DNA of 46,993 bases from Paenibacillus sp. GTDB taxonomy: Bacteria > Bacteroidota > Bacteroidia > Bacteroidales > Muribaculaceae. A model generated the notes under the pieces. The model was given only the letters and a program-made list of their open reading frames with translations, made no database searches and was not told the DNA's origin. Below are positions 26,262-35,851 of this stretch, in pieces. Each line of letters opens with the position of its first letter. The first letter of the stretch is position 1. The DNA lies in NCBI GenBank assembly GCA_023663345.1, contig JAMPHR010000004.1:336514-383506 (forward strand). The letters run 5' to 3'. Made by a program: the position numbers and the translations under genes.

Positions 26262-27641
26262 ATGATATATCTCGTAATAGCCTTGGCGGCGGTTGCCGTT
26301 CTGGCAACATGGAAAGTAATATCCCTGCAAAAATCACTCACTTCTTCGCAATCGGATCTCTCGGCTTCGCGCATCGAGACCGAACGCACCCGATCAGAGT
26401 CGGCCGTTGAGCTTGCCACCGCAAGGCAACTCATCAGCAATCTTCAGGAACAGATCGGCCGTACCGAACAAGAATACCGCCTCAACTCCGACTCTCTGAG
26501 CTCAACCCTCGCCAACACACGCGAAGCACTTTCGCAAGCCCGCGAAGAAAATGCCCGCCTTGCCACATCGCTGGCCCATATCGAGGAGGAACGCGAGTCT
26601 CACGAACGTCAGCTGGAGGAACGTTTCAGAAATCTCGCCAACGATATCCTAAAACAGAACTCCGCCGACTTCAAAGCCCAGAACGAACAAAGACTCGAAG
26701 AGATTCTCTCGCCACTGCGCACCAATCTCGATGACTTCCGCAAGACCGTGACCGAAACCTACAATGCCGAGGCCCGCGAACGATTCTCGCTCACCGACCG
26801 CATACGAGAACTTGTAGAGCTCAACAACACCATCTCTCGCGAAGCCAGGGAATTAACTCTCGCTCTGCGTGGAAACAATCAGGTTCAGGGCGACTGGGGG
26901 GAAATGGTGCTTGAATCTATCCTCGAGAAAAGCGGACTCCAGGAGGGACAGGAATATTTCCTCCAGCTTACCAACGACGAGCACGGCTCATCGCTACGTG
27001 ATGACGATGGCCACAAATTACGCCCCGACGTGGTGGTAAAATACCCCGACGGACGTTGTGTCATAGTAGACTCCAAAGTGTCGCTTACAGCATTTATCGA
27101 ATATGCCAACGCTGATAATGAGAAGATAAAGGCCGACGCATCGACCCGTCATCTGAAATCGGTGAGATCACATATCGACGAGCTCGCCCGAAAGAATTAT
27201 CAGCAATACATAGGTGAATCACGTCTGGACTTCGTCATGATGTTCATCCCAAATGAACCGGCCTACATCGCAGCCATGCGCCTCGATCCGGGGCTATGGC
27301 AGGAGGCTTATGACCGCAAGGTGCTCATAGTCTCCCCAACCCATCTCGTGTCGGGCCTCCGGCTCATCGAGCAGCTGTGGAGCCGCGACAAAGTGACCAA
27401 AAATGCGATAAAGATAGCCGAGGATGCGGGAAAAATGTATGACAAGTTTGCCGACTTCACCAAGGATATGGACCGTATATCCACAGCGCTCAACAATGCT
27501 ACTAAAGCCCATTCCGACGCTATGACCAAACTATCAACCGGCACAGGCAATCTCAAGAAACGCGCCGAGGACCTGAAAGCCCTCGGCATCAAAGCCACAA
27601 AACAACTCGCGGCCTCTCTACGCGATTCCGCCGATGAATAG
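26262..27641 (+). CDS. rmuC: RmuC-family DNA recombination protein
   Basis: 459 residues: one N-terminal membrane segment (about 1-17), a long coiled coil (about 20-130), then the RmuC domain, which has a PD-(D/E)XK-nuclease-like fold. Diagnostic stretches are GNNQVQGDWGEMVLESIL, VVVKYPDGRCVIVDSKVSL and MMFIPNEPAYIAA. In E. coli RmuC limits recombination at short inverted repeats. Convergent with the CYTH gene, with only 12 nt between stops. Confidence 0.94.
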   Translation: MIYLVIALAAVAVLATWKVISLQKSLTSSQSDLSASRIETERTRSESAVELATARQLISNLQEQIGRTEQEYRLNSDSLSSTLANTREALSQAREENARLATSLAHIEEERESHERQLEERFRNLANDILKQNSADFKAQNEQRLEEILSPLRTNLDDFRKTVTETYNAEARERFSLTDRIRELVELNNTISREARELTLALRGNNQVQGDWGEMVLESILEKSGLQEGQEYFLQLTNDEHGSSLRDDDGHKLRPDVVVKYPDGRCVIVDSKVSLTAFIEYANADNEKIKADASTRHLKSVRSHIDELARKNYQQYIGESRLDFVMMFIPNEPAYIAAMRLDPGLWQEAYDRKVLIVSPTHLVSGLRLIEQLWSRDKVTKNAIKIAEDAGKMYDKFADFTKDMDRISTALNNATKAHSDAMTKLSTGTGNLKKRAEDLKALGIKATKQLAASLRDSADE

Positions 27642-27653
27642 TCACCCACCCAA

Positions 27654-28106
27654 CTATCTCACGCTGAGAACCGAATTATAGTATGCCGGATCGCCAGTCA
27701 CTTCTTTTCCAATGAACGGAGGCAGAGGCGGCTTGATTGTCTCATCAGGCAATTCCACCTCGGCAACGATAAGTCCCTCATGGCGACCGTGAAACACGTC
27801 CACTTCCCAGCAAAATCCACAGTACATCACTATGTGGCGTGTCTTGTCAATCGCCCAGCCACCTGTAAGCCTTAGGGCCATCTCCTCGGCATCATTTTCG
27901 GGTATGGGATACTCCCACTCATCGCGCACCGCCCCTGAGTTCTTCCCTTTTACAGTGATCCATGCACGGTCGTCACTCACCCGGATTCTGACCGTAGATT
28001 CGGGACTAACCGAGAGGTAAGCCTGCCGTATGTGACGCTTTTCGCTGGTCATCATGGTAAAAGAATTGTCCTTTACAAGAAATTTACGCTCTATTTCCTT
28101 AGCCAT
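27654..28106 (-). CDS. CYTH-domain protein, probable triphosphatase
   Basis: 150 residues, a single CYTH domain. The ExExK metal/triphosphate motif is at residues 4-8 (EIERK), with basic strands VRIRVS and WITVKGK lining the tunnel and VAEVELPDE near the end. Bacterial relatives of this size hydrolyse inorganic triphosphate; class IV adenylate cyclases share the fold but differ in context. The activity is inferred from the family. Transcribed divergently from the DUF5686 gene. Confidence 0.87.
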   Translation of the reverse strand: MAKEIERKFLVKDNSFTMMTSEKRHIRQAYLSVSPESTVRIRVSDDRAWITVKGKNSGAVRDEWEYPIPENDAEEMALRLTGGWAIDKTRHIVMYCGFCWEVDVFHGRHEGLIVAEVELPDETIKPPLPPFIGKEVTGDPAYYNSVLSVR

Positions 28107-28141
28107 AAGTTCAATTATTAGTCCGTTTCGGCATTTTTGAG

Positions 28142-28157
28142 TAACTTTGCAAAGTTA
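28142..28157. promoter_or_regulatory. palindromic divergent -7 boxes
   Basis: TAACTTTGCAAAGTTA is a perfect 16-bp palindrome made of two back-to-back TAACTTTG -7 boxes. The plus-strand box serves the DUF5686 gene (ATG 28201), the minus-strand box the CYTH gene (start 28106). It also rules out a TTG start at 28147. Confidence 0.6.
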
Positions 28158-28200
28158 TAGAAAATTGAGTTTCCAATCAGGATTTAGCTTGAAAAAAGAT

Positions 28201-30750
28201 ATGCGCTTGCGCACACTATTCTTAGCATTTATATTTATATTGACAACGTTGCCACATGCCATCGCCGACACTGTAACAGTGACGGGTGTGGTGCGTGACT
28301 CGCTATCCCGCGAACCTATACCGTTTGCCTCGATATTTCTGCCTGGCACTGACCGTGGCACCCTTACTGACGATAATGGCCGATACACTATCACAACTGC
28401 CCTGAAATGGGACTCCATACAAGCCTCGGCAATGGGATATGACACCAAGACACTCCCCCGTGGTAACAAGCGTTCCGGCAAGGCCCGCATCGACTTTGAC
28501 CTCCACTCTACCGGAGTCCTGCTCAACACCGTGATAGCCCGTCCTAAAAAGGAGCATTATTCCAAGAAGGACAATCCTGCGGTAAGATTCATGGAGAGAA
28601 TACGCGCGGCCCGCGATCTTGGCGATCCACGGCGCAAGGATAACTATAACTATGATAAATATGAGCGTATAACCCTCGCGATCAACAATTATCAATTCAA
28701 CGATTCGGCCAAGAGAGGATTTGATAAAAAATTCTCATTCATAAAGGAATACATCGACACCTCGGCCCTCACCGGCGTGCCTATCCTTAATGTGGCATTA
28801 AGGGAAAAAGCCTCTCAGGTCAACTACCGCAAGGATCCCGAGGGGGAGAAGGAATACGTGAAGGGCCTGCGCCAAGCCGGAATGGACGATTTTCTCGACC
28901 AGGAAAGCATGAAAACATTTTATGAGGATGTGATGAGAGAGGTGGATGTATATGGCAATGATGTGACCATACTTCAGAACCGTTTCGTGAGTCCGCTGTC
29001 GCGCATCGCGCCCGATTTCTACAAATTCTATCTCACTGATACCGTGATGGTAGATACGGTCAAATGCGTGGAGCTAACTTTCGTGCCTCGCAATGCGGCC
29101 ACATTCGGTTTCACCGGGCGTTTCTATGTCCCGCTTGGCGATTCCACCATGTTCATAAAGCGCATAGTGTTGCGCGTGCCCCACGACATCAACCTCAACT
29201 TCATCAACAGTATGCTCATCTCGCAAGACTATGAGCGTATGCCCGACGGCACACGACTGAAGACGCGTGATGACATGATAATGGAGGCCACCATACTGCC
29301 GGGTATGCCGGGAATGTATGCAAGACGCAACACAGTATATACCGGACATAATTTCAAAAGGCTCGAAGACCAATCGGTATTCGACCACGGACAAGCCCAG
29401 GTGTATGCCCCCGGAGTGTATTCCCGCGACACCACTTTCTGGGCCGAGAACCGCACATCGGCCATAGCCCACGGAGAAAACTCAATGGAGCTGATGATAC
29501 AACGGCTCAGAAAGGATCCGATATATTATTGGGGTGAAAAAGCCATCAAGACATTCGCATCAGGATACATCACCACCGGCGGACCATCAAAATTTGATAT
29601 CGGCCCGCTCACGTCGACCTTCTCAAGCAACACTGTCGAGGGATTCCGCATGAGACTGGGAGGCATGACCACCGCCGCGCTATCCAACCGGTGGTTTGCG
29701 CGCGGTTACGCCGCTTACGGCTTCCGAGACCACAGATGGAAATACAGCGGAGAGCTGGAATATTCATTCCGAGACAAGAGACAACACTCGAGAGAATTTC
29801 CTGTACATTCGATACGCGCCACCCACATGTATGACATGAATATGCTGGGACAGAACTTTGTATCCAATAATCAGGACAACATGTTCATGTCGTGGAAACG
29901 CATGGAGGATGTACAGATGACCTATCACCGGGTCACCAAACTGGAATACATCCTCGAGATGGAGAATAATTTCACCGTCAAGGCCCGTATTCAGAACGAG
30001 CGGCAGGAACCCACCCGATTCATGCCGTTCATCAACGGTTATGACCAGTCGTTCGGTCATTACACCATGAATTCCGCCACGGTGGAACTGAGATATGCTC
30101 CCGGTGAGAAATTCTATCAGATGAAGACCGGACGTGTGCCCATCAACTTTGATGCCCCGATATTCACACTCAGCCACACATGGGCACCCAAGGGTGTGGC
30201 AGGCAATCCGTTTGCGCTCTCGTCGACCGAAGCCTCGTTTAGCAAACGTTTTTGGTTCTCGGCCTTTGGATTTATGGATGTATTCGTGAAAGGCGGACAC
30301 GTATGGACCCGCTCGCCCTATCCCAACCTCCTCATACCCAATGCCAACCTCTCCTATTTCATCCAGCTCGAATCATTCTCGTGCCTCAACCCCATGGAGT
30401 TCATCAACGACAGCTATGCGCAATGGGATCTGACATATTGGGCCAACGGAGCGATACTCAACTATATCCCGCTGGTAAAAAAATTGAAATTGCGTGAAGC
30501 TATATTCTTCCGCGGACTCTATGGCCACCTGAGTCACCGCAACCGTCCATGGGAGAATCCCTCGCTATTTGAATTTCCTGCCGATGCCCATACGCAACTG
30601 ATGAGATCTACACCTTATATGGAAGCGGGTATAGGACTCGACAACGTATTCAAAGTGCTCCGCATAGATTACACCTGGCGGCTCACCTACCGCGACAATC
30701 CGAAGGCATGTCGCGGCGGTCTCCGTTTCATGTTCCACTTCACATTCTGA
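28201..30750 (+). CDS. DUF5686 outer-membrane protein with CarboxypepD-like domain
   Basis: 849 residues from the ATG at 28201, which opens directly into a signal peptide (MRLRTLFLAFIFILTTLPHA). Residues about 24-105 form a CarboxypepD_reg-like beta sandwich (VTGVVRDSLSREPIPFASIF), and the rest is the DUF5686 region, a long beta-rich sequence ending in aromatic-rich strands with a final FMFHFTF typical of an outer-membrane barrel. Such proteins are widespread in Bacteroidota; no substrate is known. The glycosyltransferase gene starts 11 nt downstream. Confidence 0.87.
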   Translation: MRLRTLFLAFIFILTTLPHAIADTVTVTGVVRDSLSREPIPFASIFLPGTDRGTLTDDNGRYTITTALKWDSIQASAMGYDTKTLPRGNKRSGKARIDFDLHSTGVLLNTVIARPKKEHYSKKDNPAVRFMERIRAARDLGDPRRKDNYNYDKYERITLAINNYQFNDSAKRGFDKKFSFIKEYIDTSALTGVPILNVALREKASQVNYRKDPEGEKEYVKGLRQAGMDDFLDQESMKTFYEDVMREVDVYGNDVTILQNRFVSPLSRIAPDFYKFYLTDTVMVDTVKCVELTFVPRNAATFGFTGRFYVPLGDSTMFIKRIVLRVPHDINLNFINSMLISQDYERMPDGTRLKTRDDMIMEATILPGMPGMYARRNTVYTGHNFKRLEDQSVFDHGQAQVYAPGVYSRDTTFWAENRTSAIAHGENSMELMIQRLRKDPIYYWGEKAIKTFASGYITTGGPSKFDIGPLTSTFSSNTVEGFRMRLGGMTTAALSNRWFARGYAAYGFRDHRWKYSGELEYSFRDKRQHSREFPVHSIRATHMYDMNMLGQNFVSNNQDNMFMSWKRMEDVQMTYHRVTKLEYILEMENNFTVKARIQNERQEPTRFMPFINGYDQSFGHYTMNSATVELRYAPGEKFYQMKTGRVPINFDAPIFTLSHTWAPKGVAGNPFALSSTEASFSKRFWFSAFGFMDVFVKGGHVWTRSPYPNLLIPNANLSYFIQLESFSCLNPMEFINDSYAQWDLTYWANGAILNYIPLVKKLKLREAIFFRGLYGHLSHRNRPWENPSLFEFPADAHTQLMRSTPYMEAGIGLDNVFKVLRIDYTWRLTYRDNPKACRGGLRFMFHFTF

Positions 30751-30761
30751 GGATTTAGCAC

Positions 30762-31757
30762 ATGCAATCAGCTCCTAAAGTATCGGTAATCGTTTGTACC
30801 TATAATCAGGAACATTCGATAGGACGGGCGGTCGACTCCATATTGAGCCAGGAGGTGAGTTTTCCATACGAAATTATACTTGCCGATGATTGCTCATCCG
30901 ACAGGACTCCCGAAATATGCAAGATCTATCAGAGCCGCCATCCCGAAATCATAAGATTATTCTTAAATAAAAAAAACAAGGGTATAGTCGACAATTACTT
31001 TGATTGCATCGAAGAGTGCAAGGGAGAGTATATAGCTGATCTTGCCGGTGATGATGAATGGATAGCAACCGATAAACTGCAGAAACAAGCTTACATCCTC
31101 GATTCTGACCCCAGCATTGTGCTATGTCATGCGGGATGGAAGCAACGGTACCCCGACGGTACTGTCAGCACTCCTGACGGCTTCAATATCCCCGGTAATA
31201 AATATGTGGCTGAGCCTGGAGAATTAACAATGGCTCTGCTGATGCACCGGAAAGAAAAAACATTCATTCACCTGTGCACCGCAATGTATCGTCGCAGTAC
31301 CGTGGTGGATATGATGGAAAAGTACCCATGTCTATTCCGCAACCCTAATATTACATGTGAGGATCTACAGCTCAATGTTATGTTTTCCCATGTAGGACGA
31401 ATAGCCTATATGCCCGATACTGTCCTGCTTTACAGTGTAGGCATCCCGTCAGTTTCATCATCGGAAAACCCACTGAAAACAATCCGATTCTATTCAGGTG
31501 TCATACGGCTCACTTCCATGCTATGTACCATTCTTGGAATTGACCGAAACAGAATAGCCGACACTTATCATGATATAATGCAGTTCATAATAATGCAATA
31601 CTTTATCAATCATGATACCGAGGGCAAAAAATTAATATCCGATTTGCTGAAAGAGGATAAAATTCCATTGTCACTCAAAAACAGGATCACACTGCTCCTG
31701 AGTTCCAATGCCCAGACATGGAAACTCGCCACAAATATCCGCAGTCTACTGAAATAA
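30762..31757 (+). CDS. family 2 glycosyltransferase
   Basis: 331 residues. The GT-A nucleotide-binding start VSVIVCTYNQEHSIGRAVDS, the LADDCSSDRTPEI segment and the metal-binding GDDEW (near residue 97) define a GT2 enzyme. There is no membrane segment, so it is cytosolic or peripheral. Donor and acceptor are unknown. Its DNA looks more AT-rich than its neighbours, particularly in the last third, which suggests later acquisition. It may be cotranscribed with the DUF5686 gene. Confidence 0.9.
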   Translation: MQSAPKVSVIVCTYNQEHSIGRAVDSILSQEVSFPYEIILADDCSSDRTPEICKIYQSRHPEIIRLFLNKKNKGIVDNYFDCIEECKGEYIADLAGDDEWIATDKLQKQAYILDSDPSIVLCHAGWKQRYPDGTVSTPDGFNIPGNKYVAEPGELTMALLMHRKEKTFIHLCTAMYRRSTVVDMMEKYPCLFRNPNITCEDLQLNVMFSHVGRIAYMPDTVLLYSVGIPSVSSSENPLKTIRFYSGVIRLTSMLCTILGIDRNRIADTYHDIMQFIIMQYFINHDTEGKKLISDLLKEDKIPLSLKNRITLLLSSNAQTWKLATNIRSLLK

Positions 31758-31789
31758 CCTATCCACCACACTATATACTCAGAAATAAA

Positions 31790-31825
31790 ATCGAGGGCAA
31801 CACGACGATTCATGTTGCCCTCGAT
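31790..31825. terminator. bidirectional terminator between the glycosyltransferase and guaB
   Basis: Perfect 13-bp stem ATCGAGGGCAACA (31790-31802) with TGTTGCCCTCGAT (31813-31825) between convergent genes. Confidence 0.85.
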
Positions 31826-31846
31826 CTATGATATTACAAAAGTTTA

Positions 31847-33325
31847 TTATCGGCTTGAAGCGCTGTAGTTGGGAGCCTCGCTTGTGATGGCTACATCATG
31901 GGGATGGCTCTCAGCAACACCTGCATTGGTTATGCGGGTAAACTTAGCCTCGTGGAGACGCTCTATGTCACCGGCTCCGCAATAGCCCATACCGGCACGG
32001 AGACCGCCAAGCATCTGATAAACCACCTCGTAAAGAAGTCCCTTGTAGGGCACACGGGCTGCGATGCCTTCGGGAACGAGCTTCTTGCTGTCGGTCTCGT
32101 TGCCCTGGAAATAACGGTCCTTTGAACCCTTCTCCATAGCCTCGAGCGAACCCATGCCACGATAGGACTTGTACTTACGGCCATTGTAGATGATAGTATC
32201 GCCGGGAGATTCCTCAACGCCAGCGAGCATACCGCCAAGCATCACGGAATAAGCACCTGCGGCGAGAGCCTTCACGATATCACCCGAATAACGGATACCG
32301 CCATCGGCAATCAGAGGTACACCTGTGCCTTTGAGGGCCTTTGCCACATCATATACAGCGCTCAACTGGGGCACACCCACACCGGCGATGATACGTGTGG
32401 TACAGATCGAACCCGGGCCAATACCTACCTTCACGCCGTCAGCGCCATTATCAACGAGGAAGCGGGCAGCCTCGCCTGTAGCGATATTACCTACAACCAC
32501 ATCAATATGGGGATATTTTTCCTTTATGGCACGAAGCACGCCGATCACGCCACGTGAATGTCCGTGGGCTGTATCGATAACAATGGCATCAACACCGGCC
32601 TCGACGAGAGCATCGACACGCTGCATGGAATCGGGAGTCACACCCACACCGGCTGCTACACGCAGACGGCCAAGACGGTCCTTGCAAGCATTGGGCTTAT
32701 CCTTGGCTTTGGTGATGTCCTTATATGTAACGAGACCCACCAGACGGTTGTCGCTGTCAACCACAGGCAACTTCTCGATCTTGTGCTGCTGAAGAATCTG
32801 AGCAGCCTCCTCAAGATCGGTGGACTGATTAGTGGTGATAAGATTCTCTTTTGTCATTACCTCGTCGATGGGACGTTTCAGATCCTGCTCGAAACGGAGG
32901 TCACGGTTGGTGACGATACCCACAAGTTTGCGGTCATCATCTACCACGGGTATTCCACCGATATGATACTCCTTCATCATGGCGAGGGCATCAGCTACAG
33001 TGGATCCGCGACGTATAGTCACGGGATCATAGATCATACCGTTCTCGGCGCGCTTTACGGCATGCACCTGACGGGCCTGCTCGGCAATAGGCATGTTCTT
33101 GTGGATCACACCTATACCACCCTCACGAGCGATGGCGATAGCCAAGGATGCCTCAGTAACGGTGTCCATCGCAGCCGACACCAGAGGTACGTTGAGCGTG
33201 ATGTTGCGTGAAAAACGGGTTGAGAGGTTTACTTCGCGGGGCAATACTTCCGAATAAGCCGGAATCAGGAGGACATCATCAAATGTGAGTCCGTCCATTT
33301 TTACTCTATCAGCAATAAATGACAT
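31847..33325 (-). CDS. guaB: IMP dehydrogenase
   Basis: 492 residues from the ATG at 33325. It oxidises IMP to XMP, the committed step of GMP synthesis. The barrel begins [19 protein letters not shown], two CBS domains are inserted (about 95-215), and the catalytic cysteine is in [12 protein letters not shown]; the flap region [12 protein letters not shown] is present. A longer frame would start at 33349, inside the -7 box, so the internal start, which also matches the conserved MSFIAD beginning, is chosen. Confidence 0.97.
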   Translation of the reverse strand: MSFIADRVKMDGLTFDDVLLIPAYSEVLPREVNLSTRFSRNITLNVPLVSAAMDTVTEASLAIAIAREGGIGVIHKNMPIAEQARQVHAVKRAENGMIYDPVTIRRGSTVADALAMMKEYHIGGIPVVDDDRKLVGIVTNRDLRFEQDLKRPIDEVMTKENLITTNQSTDLEEAAQILQQHKIEKLPVVDSDNRLVGLVTYKDITKAKDKPNACKDRLGRLRVAAGVGVTPDSMQRVDALVEAGVDAIVIDTAHGHSRGVIGVLRAIKEKYPHIDVVVGNIATGEAARFLVDNGADGVKVGIGPGSICTTRIIAGVGVPQLSAVYDVAKALKGTGVPLIADGGIRYSGDIVKALAAGAYSVMLGGMLAGVEESPGDTIIYNGRKYKSYRGMGSLEAMEKGSKDRYFQGNETDSKKLVPEGIAARVPYKGLLYEVVYQMLGGLRAGMGYCGAGDIERLHEAKFTRITNAGVAESHPHDVAITSEAPNYSASSR

Positions 33326-33346
33326 AAAGACTAAGTTTATTGCGTG

Positions 33347-33379
33347 CAAAGATAGCTATTTTCCTTAAAATATAAGCAA
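33347..33379 (-). promoter_or_regulatory. promoter of guaB
   Basis: On the minus strand TTG (33379-33377), 22 bp, then TATCTTTG (33354-33347), an exact -7 box. Predicted start near 33340 gives a leader of about 15 nt. Confidence 0.6.
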
Positions 33380-33408
33380 GGGGACTTCCATTTTTTATAA
33401 AGATTCTG

Positions 33409-33416
33409 TAGTTTTG
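33409..33416 (+). promoter_or_regulatory. -7 box directly before the L,D-transpeptidase gene
   Basis: TAGTTTTG, exact TAnnTTTG, ends only 4 nt before the ATG at 33421. Transcription would begin at or next to the start codon, implying a leaderless mRNA. Confidence 0.5.
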
Positions 33417-33420
33417 TACT

Positions 33421-34044
33421 ATGAAATCGCTATTGTCCGTAATATGTCTCGTCTCGGCCCTGAGCTTACACGCCCAGGAACCTGCTGATGTGCCATGCAT
33501 GTCCGAGGCCGTGGAGATACTGTTGAAGAATTACCGTGGCACAGCTGTGCCCGCTCTACCCGAGCATCCCGACAGTGTGTGGAGTCCGTTGGATTCACCG
33601 TTCTCGGCAGCGCCCGGAAGGATGAGACTCCCCAAAAAGATTGTTGTGGACAAGCCCCACACCAGGCTATATGTGATAAACGCGTTCGGAGACACGTTGA
33701 GCCGTTATCGCGTGTGCGCATCACTGAAAAGAGGACAGAAAGAAAAAATGGACGATTGGCGGACACCCGAGGGGGATTTCGCGCTCATGGGAGTGTACAA
33801 TTCCACCGACTGGACCTATAAGGATACCAAGGACAAGTGTTACGGACCATTCTTTGTGTCACTCATCACGCCGGGATTCTGGGGCATAGGCATACACGGC
33901 ACCAATTCACCTTACTCCGTGCCCGGACGACGCAGCCACGGATGTATGCGAATGCACAACGAGGATATAGTGCGAGTACGCCAGATGGTGGACAAGGATT
34001 CCCGCGTGATCATTCTTCCCGATCCGGTCCCTGAAGCCGAATAA
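33421..34044 (+). CDS. L,D-transpeptidase (YkuD domain)
   Basis: 207 residues with a signal peptide (about 1-19, ending LHAQ). The YkuD catalytic domain (about 70-200) carries the complete signature HGTNSPYSVPGRRSHGCMRM, with His159 and catalytic Cys175. Such enzymes form 3-3 peptidoglycan crosslinks or attach proteins to peptidoglycan in the periplasm; which applies cannot be told from sequence. Divergent from guaB, convergent with the TIGR02757 gene. Confidence 0.92.
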   Translation: MKSLLSVICLVSALSLHAQEPADVPCMSEAVEILLKNYRGTAVPALPEHPDSVWSPLDSPFSAAPGRMRLPKKIVVDKPHTRLYVINAFGDTLSRYRVCASLKRGQKEKMDDWRTPEGDFALMGVYNSTDWTYKDTKDKCYGPFFVSLITPGFWGIGIHGTNSPYSVPGRRSHGCMRMHNEDIVRVRQMVDKDSRVIILPDPVPEAE

Positions 34045-34068
34045 TAAGAAGTACTAACCGAGAGTCTC

Positions 34069-34848
34069 CTACAACCTCATTCCTATCCCGAACAGTGCGT
34101 AATCGTAAACCACGGGATCCTCGGGGTTGAAGTCGCGCAGACGAGATGTTAGCTCAAGCACGGCACGGCGGTCATCGCTCTTGCGCGTAAGCAATCCAAG
34201 TTCGCGCGACACATCACCCACATGCACGTCAAGAGGAATATATAGTTGAGACGGCTTGATCACGTCCCACACACCCATATCCACAATACCGTCGTCACGC
34301 ACAAGCCACCTGAGCGCCATGTTGACACGTTTGAGCGCTGTTGTCGCCAGGTTCTGAGGCAAGCATCTTGATGCTACCGATGAGTCGGCCATATCTCCAT
34401 TAGCCAAAGCCAGCTCACGGTTGATCCCCTCTACGAGTCTCCACGACGGCAGCTCGGCGTCAGCTATACGTTCGCTCACAGCAAAATCCTGAAGGGAGCC
34501 ATGCGTCATATATATACGGCGCAATCCTCGGAGATAGTATTTGAAATGACGGTTGAAGAATGTGCGGTGTATATTGCCACCATCATCAAGATCCTCATAC
34601 CCCTCGTCCATCATATAGGCATAAGGCTCATTATCCATGAGAGCGAGCATACGGTCGCAGTCACGGCATATCATCTTACGGTTTCCCCATGCTATGGACG
34701 AGGTTAGCAACGATGTTATCTCTATATCCCTAACGTCGCTGAACCTGCGGGGAAACTGTACCGGATCCTCACCTATAAATTCCGGAGCATTTATTCTCAC
34801 AGCTTCAGTATCAAGCAGCTCCTTGAGGTCTTTTTCTGTCATTTCCAT
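34069..34848 (-). CDS. TIGR02757 (DUF2400) family protein
   Basis: 259 residues, full length. Family landmarks: FPRRFSDVRDIEITSLLTSSIAWGNRKMI, KRVNMALRWLVRDDGIVDMGVW, and the C-terminal LIPLDVHVG-like segment (YIPLDVHVGDVSRELGLL). The helical, HhH-like organisation suggests relation to DNA glycosylases, but no activity has been established. It starts 30 nt downstream of the stop of the double GNAT gene and is likely cotranscribed with it. Confidence 0.9.
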   Translation of the reverse strand: MEMTEKDLKELLDTEAVRINAPEFIGEDPVQFPRRFSDVRDIEITSLLTSSIAWGNRKMICRDCDRMLALMDNEPYAYMMDEGYEDLDDGGNIHRTFFNRHFKYYLRGLRRIYMTHGSLQDFAVSERIADAELPSWRLVEGINRELALANGDMADSSVASRCLPQNLATTALKRVNMALRWLVRDDGIVDMGVWDVIKPSQLYIPLDVHVGDVSRELGLLTRKSDDRRAVLELTSRLRDFNPEDPVVYDYALFGIGMRL

Positions 34849-34878
34849 ATATTAGTGATTCTTTTATATTAACGATAT

Positions 34879-35733
34879 TCATAACGGCAATATCATTTCC
34901 AATTGTTTTCCGGACAACCTAACACCTTTACCGGAAAGGAATTTTGCCATAGCACTATCTTCGGAATCCACATTCAATACCTTGATATGCTCTGATTTCA
35001 TGAGCTTTACAGCCTCACCAAACAGTGATGATGCTATGCCACGACGGCGGTAGTCACGATCGACGGCAATCTGACTCAGATCACCCGACAGAGGGTCTGC
35101 CACACAGTATCCAACCAGATTGCCGGAAATGAACGCGCCAAGGCATTTCAGATCACTTCCGGCTCTCACCAAGGACTCCACACTGTTCTGCCACGATGGA
35201 GCAAAGTCACAGAAAGACAACGCTGTGGAAATGCGTTCTGTAGGAATCTCCATTATACTGATCTCAGGATCTGCCGGAGACATAGCCATATCGGTCAATT
35301 CATTCCTCGACTGACGGAAGCAATCAAACTCGCGGGTGACTTCAAATCCAAGTTTACTGTACACTGAAATTGCCTTTTCATTACCCTTTATCACCTCCAG
35401 GAGATATTGTCCTATACCCGCTTCCTTAAGATAAGGTATGGAATGTTGGAAAATCTCTTTTGCAATCCCCTTACCCCTGTAAGCCTTCAATGTACCGGTG
35501 CCGGTATCATAGGCAGTACGCACTCCGCTATATATGCCTGTACCGTTGAGCGTGAACGCTACAATATCACCATTATCGAACATTGCGAAGGATAATTCGG
35601 GGGTGAATCCGCGCCTTTTCAGCATTGCCCGCACCTCCTCCTTTTCAAAACGTATCTCATAATCGGAAAATGCTTGCTCAAACGCATGAAAAACGGTGTC
35701 GAAATCGATATTCTTAAGACTTCTTATATCCAT
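34879..35733 (-). CDS. double-domain GNAT acetyltransferase
   Basis: 284 residues with two GNAT folds. The first (about 1-140) has the acetyl-CoA loop as KAYRGKGIAKEIF and ISVYSKLGFE; the second (about 150-284) has DRDYRRRGIASSLF and a shorter C-terminal part. Both loops fit the R/Q-x-x-G-x-G/A consensus, so both may bind acetyl-CoA. The substrate is unknown. Base composition looks more AT-rich than in the adjacent housekeeping genes. Confidence 0.88.
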   Translation of the reverse strand: MDIRSLKNIDFDTVFHAFEQAFSDYEIRFEKEEVRAMLKRRGFTPELSFAMFDNGDIVAFTLNGTGIYSGVRTAYDTGTGTLKAYRGKGIAKEIFQHSIPYLKEAGIGQYLLEVIKGNEKAISVYSKLGFEVTREFDCFRQSRNELTDMAMSPADPEISIMEIPTERISTALSFCDFAPSWQNSVESLVRAGSDLKCLGAFISGNLVGYCVADPLSGDLSQIAVDRDYRRRGIASSLFGEAVKLMKSEHIKVLNVDSEDSAMAKFLSGKGVRLSGKQLEMILPL

Positions 35734-35782
35734 AATTAACCTTTAAGGTTGATTAAAAACAACCTCTTATTATCCTAAAATT

Positions 35783-35824
35783 GGGGCTATAAGATCTGCC
35801 CTATAATGGCTGCCTTATAACCCC
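35783..35824 (-). terminator. terminator of the TlpA-type lipoprotein gene
   Basis: GGGGCTATAAG (35783-35793) pairs with CTTATAACCCC (35814-35824) with a single mismatch. It lies 28 nt downstream of the lipoprotein stop on the minus strand. Confidence 0.6.
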
Positions 35825-35851
35825 ATATTCTATATTTCTCCTGTCGACTTA

